Below are positions 9,194 through 18,122 of a DNA stretch of 51,708 nt, piece by piece (the first letter of the stretch is position 1; each line of letters begins with the position of its first letter). Both the position numbers and the translations under genes were made by a program. Under the pieces are notes generated by a model, which worked only from the letters and a program-made list of their open reading frames with translations, was not told where the DNA came from and made no database searches. Origin of the DNA: Prevotellaceae bacterium (lineage in GTDB: Bacteria > Bacteroidota > Bacteroidia > Bacteroidales > UBA932); NCBI GenBank assembly GCA_031258195.1, contig JAIRNF010000030.1:1-51708 (forward strand). The letters run 5' to 3'.

Positions 9194-10381
9194 CTAACTT
9201 GCTAAACTCTGCGGACGTTTTCTAAAAATGCTTAGTAGTCCGAAAGTAATCAAACCTATTGTAATGCTACATATTGCTGCAAATATAAAGCTACCTACAA
9301 AATATTGTGTTAATACGTTTGCTATGTTTTCTAACGAAATATCCGATAATACCAAATTTACCGATCGTCCTAATGTCAAGCATCCTGTAACATAGCTGCC
9401 ATATAGTATAAAAGGTATCATTGGCGGTATGCTTATGTTCGAAGCCACTAAAGCGATTACCTTGTTTAGCTTCAGAAGTTGAGCAAGTAGTAGTGCCAGT
9501 AACATCTGGTATCCCCAAACAGGCACTATCCCCATAAATATGCCTAGCATTACAGATAAAGTAATACGAATGTTTGAATCGGGCGAATGGACAATATGAT
9601 TATGTATGAACTTCTTAATATTAGTCCATGTTAATGCTTTAAAGAAGCGTTTAGGGTACGCCCCAAAAAACGCAATAAGGACTAAAGTTGTATTTACAAC
9701 GCTGATACGAAAGAAGTCACGAAAAGGATGAAAGTGCGATACGCGTTCTCCTTCAGGTGGGTAGTAAACTCTTACAGGAATATTTTTTACAGGAATACCT
9801 TTCCACGAAGAGAATACGATAATCTCCAGCTCGAACTCGTACTTGGTTGTATAACCTTTCATTTTTCCTATTTTGAGTAGAGGATACAGCCTGTACCCCG
9901 ATTGAGTATCGACTAACTTTTTGCCGGTTTCAACACGAAACCAAAAATTCGAAAACTTATTGGCAAAGGTATTTTTAGTCGGCATATTGTCAGCAGTAAG
10001 ATTACGGGCGCCTACAAGTAAAGAGTCCGGCTGTTTTTCTATCTCTTCGATAAAAATGGGGATATCCGAAGGATAGTGTTGCCCGTCAGAATCGATAGTA
10101 ATAGCATAGCGAAAACCTTGTTCTTGTGCCACAAGTAAGCCGTTTTTTAATGCTCTTCCTTTGCCTTTATTCTTAGGATGAGTAATAATCTGTATATCCT
10201 GAAATTTACTTAGAATATTAGCTGTTTCGTCTGTTGATCCATCGTTTACTACAATAATATCTTGGCAATATTCAGACACTCCTTCAATAACGGTTGCTAA
10301 AGTTTTATCGTTATTATAGGCGGGTATAATAGCTATTACACCTAGTTCTTTTAATCTATTATGCCAAGAGGAGTTGCTCAT
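9194..10381 (-). CDS. GT2 glycosyltransferase fused to DUF2062 membrane domain
   Basis: A 395-residue protein. The GT-A domain (about 12-235) shows AIIPAYNN at 17-24, VVNDGSTDE at 44-52 and the metal-binding DSDGQH at 97-102. The C-terminal part (about 255-390) is a DUF2062 membrane domain with long hydrophobic segments (ITLSVMLGIFMGIVPVWGYQ). It resembles dolichol-phosphate-mannose-synthase-like enzymes that glycosylate a lipid acceptor at the inner membrane. Its start codon directly follows the stop of the dehydratase gene, so translation is probably coupled. In this cluster it may glycosylate the polyene lipid; donor and acceptor are unknown. Confidence 0.85.
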   Translation of the reverse strand: MSNSSWHNRLKELGVIAIIPAYNNDKTLATVIEGVSEYCQDIIVVNDGSTDETANILSKFQDIQIITHPKNKGKGRALKNGLLVAQEQGFRYAITIDSDGQHYPSDIPIFIEEIEKQPDSLLVGARNLTADNMPTKNTFANKFSNFWFRVETGKKLVDTQSGYRLYPLLKIGKMKGYTTKYEFELEIIVFSSWKGIPVKNIPVRVYYPPEGERVSHFHPFRDFFRISVVNTTLVLIAFFGAYPKRFFKALTWTNIKKFIHNHIVHSPDSNIRITLSVMLGIFMGIVPVWGYQMLLALLLAQLLKLNKVIALVASNISIPPMIPFILYGSYVTGCLTLGRSVNLVLSDISLENIANVLTQYFVGSFIFAAICSITIGLITFGLLSIFRKRPQSLAS

Positions 10382-10750
10382 CTATGCGATTCTCAATGTT
10401 GCTTTTAGCTTAGCTGTTTGTTGACCTTTTTGTAAAATATCAGCCTGAATCTTGATACAGCCATCTTTTTCATCAGCTAATGTTAGTGCTATTTCTATAA
10501 TATTATCAGCTGTGGGATTTACTACAGAAATAAACTTGCACGATAGAATTTGGCTATATAATAATGTTTGTTTTTTTATTCCTTCTACACATTCCTTTAT
10601 TAGCTGCATGATACATACTCCTGGGACAACCGGTTGCTCAGGGAAATGCCCCTTATATACATCGTGCTTAGCATTTAGCTCTACTTGTATGGCGTAGCTA
10701 TCAGGGCTGTCTTGGATGTTTATTATTGTATAAAAATCTTTGAGCAACAT
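10382..10750 (-). CDS. Hotdog-fold 3-hydroxyacyl-ACP dehydratase-like protein
   Basis: A 122-residue single hotdog domain of FabZ/FabA type. GHFPEQPVVPGV (residues 34-45) holds the conserved His35. The downstream helix reads CIMQLIKE, so a Gln (residue 49) seems to sit where FabZ has its catalytic Glu; the alignment is by eye. It probably removes water from a 3-hydroxyacyl-ACP intermediate to set the conjugated double bonds, or holds the intermediate. It is one of two hotdog dehydratase-like genes in the cluster, which is usual for aryl polyene loci. Confidence 0.8.
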   Translation of the reverse strand: MLLKDFYTIINIQDSPDSYAIQVELNAKHDVYKGHFPEQPVVPGVCIMQLIKECVEGIKKQTLLYSQILSCKFISVVNPTADNIIEIALTLADEKDGCIKIQADILQKGQQTAKLKATLRIA

Positions 10751-10762
10751 AGTATATGTATT

Positions 10763-11293
10763 TTATAGCTTTTCTAGATTAATGGTAATACCAATCCATG
10801 GGTGTTTAATGGTTAGCTTTTCAAAATCATCGTTCTGTGGTTTGTATATTCGGAAAATACTTTTGCCAAAATTCCTTCCTGAAATTCGCTCTTCATATTC
10901 TTCGTATAGTCTGACTTTCCTGAAATTCTGGCTGGGCAAAAACAGCTTTTTAAAGTTATTTTCAAATAGCTTTATTACGTTGTGTCTTTGTAAGGGGCTT
11001 ATGCAGCTATACACGGCAAATTGACCATCCTTTATTCCAAAATCAAATAGAGTAGTACCAAAGAAGGTAGAAGCAACAATCCTAATCTCACTGTCTGCTC
11101 TGCGCTGTACAATAAGCATCCCGCTAAAGCTTTGTTTCTTGAAATCAATCTGCATGTTGAATTTTTGCATCTTATTGTCAACATTCAGCAAGGGCAATTT
11201 ATAGAGCCTTGGAATAATAGGAACAGTGGCGCACGACATTAACAGTAGCACAACAATAAAATATGTGCTAGTTAACCGAAAACTTTTCGTCAT
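10763..11293 (-). CDS. LolB-like outer-membrane lipoprotein of the polyene cluster
   Basis: A 176-residue protein with a lipoprotein signal and lipobox (LLMSC, Cys21). The mature part has a LolB/DUF3261-like pattern of beta strands (KQSFSGMLIVQRRADSEIRI). It overlaps the end of the LolA-like gene by 26 nt. The pair probably works like LolA/LolB: the periplasmic carrier hands a lipid-linked polyene to this outer-membrane acceptor. The assignment rests on pairing, lipobox and pattern rather than strong motifs. Confidence 0.7.
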   Translation of the reverse strand: MTKSFRLTSTYFIVVLLLMSCATVPIIPRLYKLPLLNVDNKMQKFNMQIDFKKQSFSGMLIVQRRADSEIRIVASTFFGTTLFDFGIKDGQFAVYSCISPLQRHNVIKLFENNFKKLFLPSQNFRKVRLYEEYEERISGRNFGKSIFRIYKPQNDDFEKLTIKHPWIGITINLEKL

Positions 11294-11900
11294 TTTGTAA
11301 AGAGTTGAATTTCTTGTTGCTGAAAATATAATCGGTGTAATCTGTTGTATTTTCTGATATTCGTAGCTTATCTACCGACATATCCCTCTTATTAAAGTAA
11401 ATATGAAAATCTTTTATGTATTCTTGAACCGCCTTACTCTTTGGGGTTACTACTACCTTAAAGTTTTTTGTATCTTCAAAATATTCCAATTTATACTCGG
11501 AAGACAGCTGAGATATATCGCCAGACATGCAGGCTGCGAGCATTCCCTGCATCTCTTTCATTGTTTTGTTGGCGCTGAGGTTTACTATAGATTTTTTGCC
11601 ATTGTCAACAATTTTCAGCTTATCGTTATTAATTACGATAATATAATCTAATGAGCCGGTATAGTCTAGACAGATCCTATTGCTATGCCTATAGTAAAAC
11701 TTGCCTTTTAAGGTAATATCATCATCAAAAACATCAAGATGCTTTATTTGTGTAAAGCCGCTCTCAATACTTTTTACAGTTTTAGTGGCTTCTTCCAGCT
11801 TTTGTTCAAATGCTTGTTTATCTTCAATTTTTTTCATTTGAGCCAGCAGAGAAGAATGAAGTATTATTACTGCCGCAATTGTACTTAATATATATTTCAT
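11268..11900 (-). CDS. LolA-like periplasmic carrier
   Basis: A 210-residue secreted protein with a signal peptide ending LLAQ (residue 21). The rest fits the LolA family: FTQIKHLDVFDDDITLKGKF early on, a middle KGKFYYRHSNRICLDY, and a C-terminal region of short strands (FHIYFNKRDMSVDKLRI). LolA-like proteins carry hydrophobic cargo across the periplasm; aryl polyene clusters normally encode one. It is 4 nt downstream of the deacetylase and overlaps the LolB-like gene, so all three are likely co-translated. Confidence 0.8.
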   Translation of the reverse strand: MKYILSTIAAVIILHSSLLAQMKKIEDKQAFEQKLEEATKTVKSIESGFTQIKHLDVFDDDITLKGKFYYRHSNRICLDYTGSLDYIIVINNDKLKIVDNGKKSIVNLSANKTMKEMQGMLAACMSGDISQLSSEYKLEYFEDTKNFKVVVTPKSKAVQEYIKDFHIYFNKRDMSVDKLRISENTTDYTDYIFSNKKFNSLQNDEKFSVN

Positions 11901-11904
11901 GGCG

Positions 11905-12591
11905 TTAGTTCAAGTTAAATAACTCGTCTATGCCAACAAATTTATAACCTTTTTCCCGTATTAGGCTGATTATGGCATTTAACATAGTGTCGCTTGATTT
12001 TAGATTGTCATGTAATAGGATTACAGATCCCGGTTTTAGCCTTTTTTCTATTCGGTTTAATACTTTTTTTTCATTTTTTATGCAGGTATCTAACGTGCGA
12101 ATATTCCACCCGATAGTGGTAAGGCTAAGCTTCTTAACCGTTTTGGCAATAGTTGGATTCGTTACGCCAAACGGTGGGCGAAAAAAACGCACTTTATCTT
12201 CCAATATCTTTTCAATTTCTATAGAGCACTTTAGTACATCTTCAACCATTTTGTTTGACGAATATAATGGAAATTTGCCAGAGTGGCTATAACTATGGTT
12301 GCCTAATAAATGCCCCTCTGCTTTAATTCGCCTGATGATATCTTCATTTCCTACAACATTCTTGCCAATACAAAAAAAACAACCTTTTATATCGTTTTTT
12401 TGTAGTATATCCAATACTTTAGGAGTCTGGTCTGCATCGGGTCCATCATCAAAAGTTAAGGCGATAGCTTTACCGACTTTGGGGTTTTTATATAAAGCCG
12501 TGAGATAGACACCGGATCTTATGCTGTAGGATGCATAGAAAAAGAATAGCATCACAACAATAAATATATCGGCTACGATCAATACATTCAT
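11905..12591 (-). CDS. NodB-type polysaccharide deacetylase
   Basis: A 228-residue carbohydrate esterase 4 protein with an N-terminal membrane anchor (about 1-20). The catalytic motifs are present: TFDDGPD (46-52), HSYSH (99-103, two metal-binding histidines) and RPPFG (138-142). It would deacetylate an N-acetylated sugar or another amide outside the inner membrane. Its start overlaps the end of the preceding KS-like gene by 4 nt (ATGA), indicating coupling. Together with the GT2 it suggests that the polyene carries a deacetylated amino-sugar, which is inference. Confidence 0.85.
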   Translation of the reverse strand: MNVLIVADIFIVVMLFFFYASYSIRSGVYLTALYKNPKVGKAIALTFDDGPDADQTPKVLDILQKNDIKGCFFCIGKNVVGNEDIIRRIKAEGHLLGNHSYSHSGKFPLYSSNKMVEDVLKCSIEIEKILEDKVRFFRPPFGVTNPTIAKTVKKLSLTTIGWNIRTLDTCIKNEKKVLNRIEKRLKPGSVILLHDNLKSSDTMLNAIISLIREKGYKFVGIDELFNLN

Positions 12592-13532
12592 TTTTCTAAA
12601 AGTATTAGCGAGTGGTTTGTATTGTTGTAGGCATTATATATCAATACATTCTGCGTATCTGGTGGATGATTTTCTAAGTAATCTACCGCAAGATAAAAAC
12701 CATAAGAAGAAGCGGTAGGATATTCTCCACAAATATCTTTAAATGTTTTATTTGTTGCAGATGGGAACAGCTTATTAACATCGGTATAAATACTATCCTG
12801 CATGCCATTGTCACCTGTTATGAAACAGCTGATATCATTTGTATTTAGGCTGTTGTCGGCTAAGAAATTTTTAATGAATTCTGCTTGTTGGGCGGAATTA
12901 TACTTTCCCGAATATGTTTTTACTCCTTTTAGCGAAATGTTATTTGTTGCACTATTTTCATTACTTAAAACAAAAAATTGAGCACCTTCTCCCATCGTAA
13001 TATTCTCTATTAGCCCTAGCCCTTTTAAGATAGTGTAGGTAGTTGGAGTCGCTTCGTCAATAGCACCGACTAAAACGTTACTATCTCCTTCGTTAATTTG
13101 CATCATGGTATCTATTAATGCGCTTTCGAAACTTAACCCACGATGAACAAAAGTGTTGTTATAGCAATGGTTGTTGGTAAGCAATGCAATTTGGGCTCCT
13201 ATTACGTTAAAGGTAGATTGGGTAAATGCAGTAGGATTTAGCAGTCGTTCTTCATTCTCTATAATTGAATTTAAAAACTTCTCAGTATCAGCAAGGCAAC
13301 CTAAACCTGTTGCCGTGATTATGGCATTAATCGGTCTATCCCCGTTCTTTTCTAAGCATAACAACCCACAAGCAACGCCCATCTTAACTATATGGCTCAT
13401 CCTACGACGTAGGTTAGCATTGGTGATGATATCTTTATAATCCGGTTCTATAGCGTGTAGAATATTATCCTCACCTTTAACCCCGTTAGGACTAATTGCT
13501 GATGTGGCATTTATGTAAACTCTTTTTTTCAT
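12588..13532 (-). CDS. Chain-length-factor-like ketosynthase without active-site cysteine
   Basis: A 314-residue, shortened thiolase-fold protein related to ketosynthases. Where active KS enzymes have the nucleophilic Cys (ACSSA-type) this reads VHRGLSFESAL, with no Cys. The C-terminal His motifs of a KS are also absent or changed (CGEYPTASSYGFYLAV). This is the pattern of a chain-length factor partner, which dimerises with an active KS and sets chain length. Likely partners are the KS genes of this operon. It follows the M23-like gene by 15 nt. Confidence 0.75.
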   Translation of the reverse strand: MKKRVYINATSAISPNGVKGEDNILHAIEPDYKDIITNANLRRRMSHIVKMGVACGLLCLEKNGDRPINAIITATGLGCLADTEKFLNSIIENEERLLNPTAFTQSTFNVIGAQIALLTNNHCYNNTFVHRGLSFESALIDTMMQINEGDSNVLVGAIDEATPTTYTILKGLGLIENITMGEGAQFFVLSNENSATNNISLKGVKTYSGKYNSAQQAEFIKNFLADNSLNTNDISCFITGDNGMQDSIYTDVNKLFPSATNKTFKDICGEYPTASSYGFYLAVDYLENHPPDTQNVLIYNAYNNTNHSLILLEK

Positions 13533-13547
13533 TAAAAAGATGAAAAT

Positions 13548-14474
13548 TTATTTCTGCTGAAATCTTTTTAATTCTCTTTTAGTCAGTTCTTTCTGAACGA
13601 GTTCATCTGATGATATTGCGCAATACGATTTACCATGCTCTACCTGTTTTACTCCATCGGAGGTAAGAAAAAACGGATTGTAGTAAACATACTTAAAAAT
13701 GCTCTTATTTTTTGAAGATTTTTTATCCATTACAGGATAATATATATGTAGCCGGACTTGGTAGGTGTCTTTTTCACTGAATGTGCCAGCTTTAGCCAGT
13801 GGTGTTCCTGGATATACAATATCTCCTTCAGAAACCATACAGCTTCCTTTTTCAATAACTTGATAGCTGCATAATGTCCCGTCACCGTGTTCAACCATGA
13901 TGCTATTACGGTGGGAATTAAAAGAAACTCCTCCAACATCAGCTGCAGGTTCATATTTATCCACAATTTCTACTACACGACCTTTACGAGCGGCAAAAAC
14001 AATATCGCCTTGGTTTAGCATAAATTGCCATGAAACCCAGTTATTGTCGGCGGAATCTTTAAAATGGCGTTGTTTTATATTGTATAGCGTTGAGGCTTTG
14101 ACCAGATTTGTTTTTTTTGTACTAAATGGCAGCCGATAAACAAAAGAGCTGTCTATCTTTTCGGGGGTATATCCCTTTATATGACGATAGGAATATCTAC
14201 AATTAACGGGCTTATTTTCTATATTCGGACTAAGTGTTAGTATTTTTCTATTTCCGGAGGCTACGGTCAGGTAGGTATTACTATGAATAGTGTTTTCTAG
14301 TGATGAAAACTCGATAAATATACTGTAGTTCCCATACTTATTTATTTTTGCATGGATGTCAATGCCGCCTGATTGGCGATTCCTTTCACTATAAACTTCA
14401 ACATCTTTAATGTTTTGGGCATACGATAAGCTTGTTAAGCAAAAGGCTAGTAGTGTAAAGCAAAAGTTTTTCAT
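13548..14474 (-). CDS. Secreted degenerate M23 (LytM-like) protein
   Basis: A 308-residue protein with a signal peptide ending LSYAQ (about residue 19). A LytM-type beta fold is visible: GDIVFAARKGRVVEIVD, then VEHGDGTLCSYQVI, then VYPGTPLAKAG. The zinc ligands are missing: there is no HxxxD before the first segment, and the usual YxHL is YQVI. So it is probably not a peptidase but a binding or regulatory LytM protein, as with other degenerate LytM factors. Its place between KS genes suggests a role in polyene transfer at the cell wall; unproven. Confidence 0.75.
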   Translation of the reverse strand: MKNFCFTLLAFCLTSLSYAQNIKDVEVYSERNRQSGGIDIHAKINKYGNYSIFIEFSSLENTIHSNTYLTVASGNRKILTLSPNIENKPVNCRYSYRHIKGYTPEKIDSSFVYRLPFSTKKTNLVKASTLYNIKQRHFKDSADNNWVSWQFMLNQGDIVFAARKGRVVEIVDKYEPAADVGGVSFNSHRNSIMVEHGDGTLCSYQVIEKGSCMVSEGDIVYPGTPLAKAGTFSEKDTYQVRLHIYYPVMDKKSSKNKSIFKYVYYNPFFLTSDGVKQVEHGKSYCAISSDELVQKELTKRELKRFQQK

Positions 14475-14503
14475 AATCTGTATATTATTTGTACTATACC
14501 ATG

Positions 14504-15688
14504 TTAAATAAAAGAAAAGAGTAACGAAGAATCATTCCCTCCAAACCCAAACGAATTAGATAGGACATGTTTCAATGGCAATCCTTGTTTATATTCTGTA
14601 ATAGGAATAAGATTACTATTGTCTATCAAGTTTTTAAAGTTAAGATTTGGATATACTATCCCATTTGTAACGGAAAGAACGGAAAGAACGGCTTCTATTC
14701 CTTCGGCGGCACCTAATGTATGCCCGATAAACGCTTTTACAGAGCTGAATGGAGGTACTTTATCTTTAAATAGCCGCTCAATCGCTTTTCCCTCCGATAA
14801 ATCGTTGTTAGGAGTTCCTGTGCCATGAACGTTTATATAACCAACGTCGGAAGGATTTATACCTGCTAATTCTATGCTTTGCCGCATACACTCGTAAGTA
14901 CCTTCTCCTTCTGGTGAGGTTGCCGTTTGGTGGTATGCGTCGTTGGCATTCGCATATCCGGTAAGTAAGCAATAAGGGTTGGAATATAACGAATACTCGT
15001 TTTGTAGAACAATGTAGCCCGCACCTTCTCCGAGGTTTAGCCCTGATCGTGAGCGGTCAAAAGGTCTGCAATGTTCATTATCCAGTATCATCAAAGAGTT
15101 GAAACCGTTCAGCGTAAACTTACATAGTGCATCTGTCCCTCCAACAACTACAGCATCAAGTAGCCCATTCTTAATCATGCGAGCCCCCATAATCACGGCG
15201 TTTGCAGCAGATGAACAAGCAGTACTTATAGTTGTTGTAAATTCTGTTATCCCTAGGTAATCGGCAATGCGTTGGGTGCTATCTCCACAATCGTGTTGGG
15301 AAAACTTTTGTACATCCGATTGTTGTGGATTGTTTCTGAAATTGACATACGCCTGTTCACTTAAATCCATTCCTCCTACAGAAGTGGAAGATATAAACCC
15401 TGTACGGAAAGCATTTACGTTTTTTATTCCTGAACTTTCTAAAGCCTCTTTAGCTGCAACCATACCTAGTAAAGTTGTACGGCTATATGTCTTATCAAAT
15501 GGCAGTTTGAGTATTTCTTTTAGCTTATCATTACTACATTTTACTTCGCTAACAACAGCATTAAGAGTTGTTGGAAAGAGTGTAACAGGTCCCATACCGT
15601 GCTTGTTGGATGCTAGCGAAGTTAAATGTTCGCCAACATTTAAACCTATGCCAGATATTGCTCCTACACCTGTTACGTAAATTTTCAT
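14504..15688 (-). CDS. Beta-ketoacyl-ACP synthase II-type (FabF-like) of the polyene cluster
   Basis: A 394-residue KS with the full catalytic triad: Cys158 in STACSSAANA, His288 in VHGTGTPNND and His323 in GHTLGAAEG. It would condense malonyl-ACP onto the growing chain. Its ATG overlaps the stop of the upstream ACP gene by one base (TAATG), so the two are translationally coupled and probably partners. It is one of three KS enzymes with an intact Cys-His-His set in the cluster. Confidence 0.9.
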   Translation of the reverse strand: MKIYVTGVGAISGIGLNVGEHLTSLASNKHGMGPVTLFPTTLNAVVSEVKCSNDKLKEILKLPFDKTYSRTTLLGMVAAKEALESSGIKNVNAFRTGFISSTSVGGMDLSEQAYVNFRNNPQQSDVQKFSQHDCGDSTQRIADYLGITEFTTTISTACSSAANAVIMGARMIKNGLLDAVVVGGTDALCKFTLNGFNSLMILDNEHCRPFDRSRSGLNLGEGAGYIVLQNEYSLYSNPYCLLTGYANANDAYHQTATSPEGEGTYECMRQSIELAGINPSDVGYINVHGTGTPNNDLSEGKAIERLFKDKVPPFSSVKAFIGHTLGAAEGIEAVLSVLSVTNGIVYPNLNFKNLIDNSNLIPITEYKQGLPLKHVLSNSFGFGGNDSSLLFSFI

Positions 15689-15942
15689 TACTTCTGGTTT
15701 GCTTGTATATAGTCTGCAAGTGTACGGATTGAATAGAATATTTCTTTTCCTTCCGAAGGATTCTGAATTTTGATACCATAGTTGTGTTCAAGAATCAGAA
15801 TGATTTCTAGAGCGTCAATAGAATCAAGCCCAAGCCCATCGCCAAAAAGTGGCGCATCGGTATCAATGTCTGCAGGCGTGATTTCTTCGAGGTTCAGCTC
15901 GTTGATAAGCTGCTGTTTCAGTTTTTCAATTAATTCTTCCAT
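15688..15942 (-). CDS. Acyl carrier protein (first of two in cluster)
   Basis: An 84-residue ACP with the phosphopantetheine site at Ser41 in GLDSIDALE, framed by acidic helices. It carries the growing chain as a thioester. It lies 2 nt after the fused KS gene and overlaps the next KS by one base. Confidence 0.9.
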   Translation of the reverse strand: MEELIEKLKQQLINELNLEEITPADIDTDAPLFGDGLGLDSIDALEIILILEHNYGIKIQNPSEGKEIFYSIRTLADYIQANQK

Positions 15943-15944
15943 GG

Positions 15945-17687
15945 TTATTTAGTTTTCAATAGTTCAAATTCTGCTTTATATATTCCGTTAATAAATTCAC
16001 ACCAGCCGCAAATGCAATAAGATATTCCACTATCTTGCATAGCAAGCTGTGCATATGTTTTCAACTTTTCGGGAGAATAATTTTTTTCAATGAAGAAAGT
16101 GTTCTCTCCTTGTATTTTATGATGAATGCAAATCTCTCCTGTGGCAACGTTCGGTAGTGTATATACAAATACGGATGGGCTTCCTGCAGCATCTCCATCC
16201 TTATCGATCTGTTGCTGGTACTTTCTATCGGTATCTAATGACGCAGCAGAGTTTGAGAGAATGATACCAATATTTAAAGGTTCAATCTTTAGCTCGTCTT
16301 TTAATAAATAAGCAGCAGCTATATATCCCAACTTTGCCAGATCATCCATTTTATAAAACTTCATGTTGCTTTCGCCTAAATTCTTGTATGCATTACGAAT
16401 AAAGGAAGGGAAGTCTATAGTATCTGTTTTAAAGACTAAATTATTATTTACGATAATAGTGCTGTTTTCAACCATACAATTTTTTATAGAGCTGATAGTG
16501 ATGGGTATTTTATTGAGTGTTTTTTTTGTTTTATTCTCTATTGATAATACTATGGCTGCATTACAACCTCCAAATCCGGATCCTGTTTTCACACATGTTC
16601 TTATGGCTATTTCCTGATGTCGGCTGCTAACGTTTAACGATTGCGATACACCATTATTTTCATATCCTAATGTGCCAAAAACAATACCGGCTTTTAGTTG
16701 ATGTACGCTTAGAATAGACTCAACAATCCCCGATGCGCCTAGCGTATGCCCTATATATGGTTTGAGGCTGTTAACTTTTGCATTTTGCAGCTGGCTCCAA
16801 TGTATGGCTTTTGCTTCCATCTCGTCGTTATAGACAGTTGCTGTACCATGCAAGTTAACATAGCCCATATCTTTTGCCGTTAATCCGGCATCCTCTAAAG
16901 CCCCCTGTATTGCGTAATGTAGCCCATCGCCAGTTTTAGACGGACCTGATATGTGGTTGGCGTCGTTAGTAATTGCTCCACCATATAGTATTGCTGTATT
17001 AGGGCAGTAGTCGGTAGTTAGAAGTACACTTCCGCAGGCTTCTCCAAGATTCAATCCGTCACGTTTTTTGTCATATGGGCGACAGATATTTGAGCTAACG
17101 GATTTGAACGAAATAAAGCCGCTTGTTATAAAATGCGATAACACATCGAAGCCTACTACTACAATATTTCGATAAATGCCTGCTTGTAGTAAACGTTTAG
17201 CAGCTATTAATGCAGATATGCCTGAAATACATGCGTTCGATACTACAGAAATCCTATTTTCTAAGCTATAATAATTAGAAATCTTTTCTGCCATCTTCCA
17301 TAAAAAGGCAGATTCGGGGATAGGGTGTGTTTTGTTTTGTAAAACGTCTATGTTGCCTTTTGTTGTTGAAATAATAAAGGCAGAGTCGGTGGCACTTAAG
17401 TCAACATCGTATTGCTGTAGCAGCTCATTTACCGATAAAATAATGAGTTGCTCCGCTTTTGTATAAGCAACTAGGTTAAAGTGATTGATGTATTTACCTA
17501 GGGTTTCCGAACATATCTTGGCTGCTTGTATTGGTTGGTCGGCAATGGCTTTGCTCTCGTCTAACATCACGCCGCTACGGTATGCATAAATAGCATCAAT
17601 GTTTTGTTGGGTAGTAAATCCCAGCGAGCTGATAATATTATCTGCAGGAATGTGTATGTTTAAATTATTCCCCATTTTTTCTTCCAA
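15945..17687 (-). CDS. Ketosynthase with C-terminal KS-like extension
   Basis: A 580-residue protein. Residues about 8-395 are an active-type KS: Cys153 in SNACISGISA, His280 in NLHGTATVYND, His314 in GHTLGASGI. A further ~185 residues follow that most KS proteins lack. That part (IGIILSNSAASLDTDRKY, then SPSVFVYTLPNVATGEICIHH) looks like a partial KS-related half domain without an active-site Cys, resembling chain-length-factor-like proteins seen elsewhere as separate genes. It may be a KS with a built-in partner. The start is ambiguous (MEEK or MGNN four residues on); both overlap the thioesterase gene. Confidence 0.8.
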   Translation of the reverse strand: MEEKMGNNLNIHIPADNIISSLGFTTQQNIDAIYAYRSGVMLDESKAIADQPIQAAKICSETLGKYINHFNLVAYTKAEQLIILSVNELLQQYDVDLSATDSAFIISTTKGNIDVLQNKTHPIPESAFLWKMAEKISNYYSLENRISVVSNACISGISALIAAKRLLQAGIYRNIVVVGFDVLSHFITSGFISFKSVSSNICRPYDKKRDGLNLGEACGSVLLTTDYCPNTAILYGGAITNDANHISGPSKTGDGLHYAIQGALEDAGLTAKDMGYVNLHGTATVYNDEMEAKAIHWSQLQNAKVNSLKPYIGHTLGASGIVESILSVHQLKAGIVFGTLGYENNGVSQSLNVSSRHQEIAIRTCVKTGSGFGGCNAAIVLSIENKTKKTLNKIPITISSIKNCMVENSTIIVNNNLVFKTDTIDFPSFIRNAYKNLGESNMKFYKMDDLAKLGYIAAAYLLKDELKIEPLNIGIILSNSAASLDTDRKYQQQIDKDGDAAGSPSVFVYTLPNVATGEICIHHKIQGENTFFIEKNYSPEKLKTYAQLAMQDSGISYCICGWCEFINGIYKAEFELLKTK

Positions 17688-18106
17688 TCCAAATAGAATT
17701 GAGGGTTTACCAATTCAAGTTCGCGATTAGTATTTAAAAAAACCTGAACAGAGCTACCCGTCGCTACAACCGAATGATCATCAGCCCTATAAATGGTGTA
17801 CTCGAAAAGAATTTTGGCAGCATCGATATTAATGTAGCGGGTTTCGATTATTGCTTCGTCCTCTACGCTTAGCGGTTTTTTATACTGGCAATCTATGCTT
17901 ACAATGGGAGTCATGTAACCATTGTTGTAAACATCCATATAGGTAATGCCGTAGTGCTTTCCGAAAGATTCGCGCCCATCTTCAAAGTATTTTATATATT
18001 GACCATGCCATACAATTTGCATAAAATCAACCTCGCTAAAACGAACTTTGATAGTAGTTGTATCGGTTAGTGCTGCAATATTTTGTATAAGTTTCCTTTT
18101 AGACAT
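17660..18106 (-). CDS. 4HBT-type acyl-CoA/ACP thioesterase
   Basis: A 148-residue hotdog thioesterase. The YbgC/4HBT signature is present at about 22-40 (RFSEVDFMQIVWHGQYIKYF), with Asp27 at the active-site position. It could release the finished acyl chain from the ACP or edit stalled intermediates. It ends 28 nt inside the fused KS gene and starts 16 nt after the dehydratase gene. Confidence 0.85.
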   Translation of the reverse strand: MSKRKLIQNIAALTDTTTIKVRFSEVDFMQIVWHGQYIKYFEDGRESFGKHYGITYMDVYNNGYMTPIVSIDCQYKKPLSVEDEAIIETRYINIDAAKILFEYTIYRADDHSVVATGSSVQVFLNTNRELELVNPQFYLDWKKKWGII

Positions 18107-18122
18107 TTTATTGTGTTAATTG

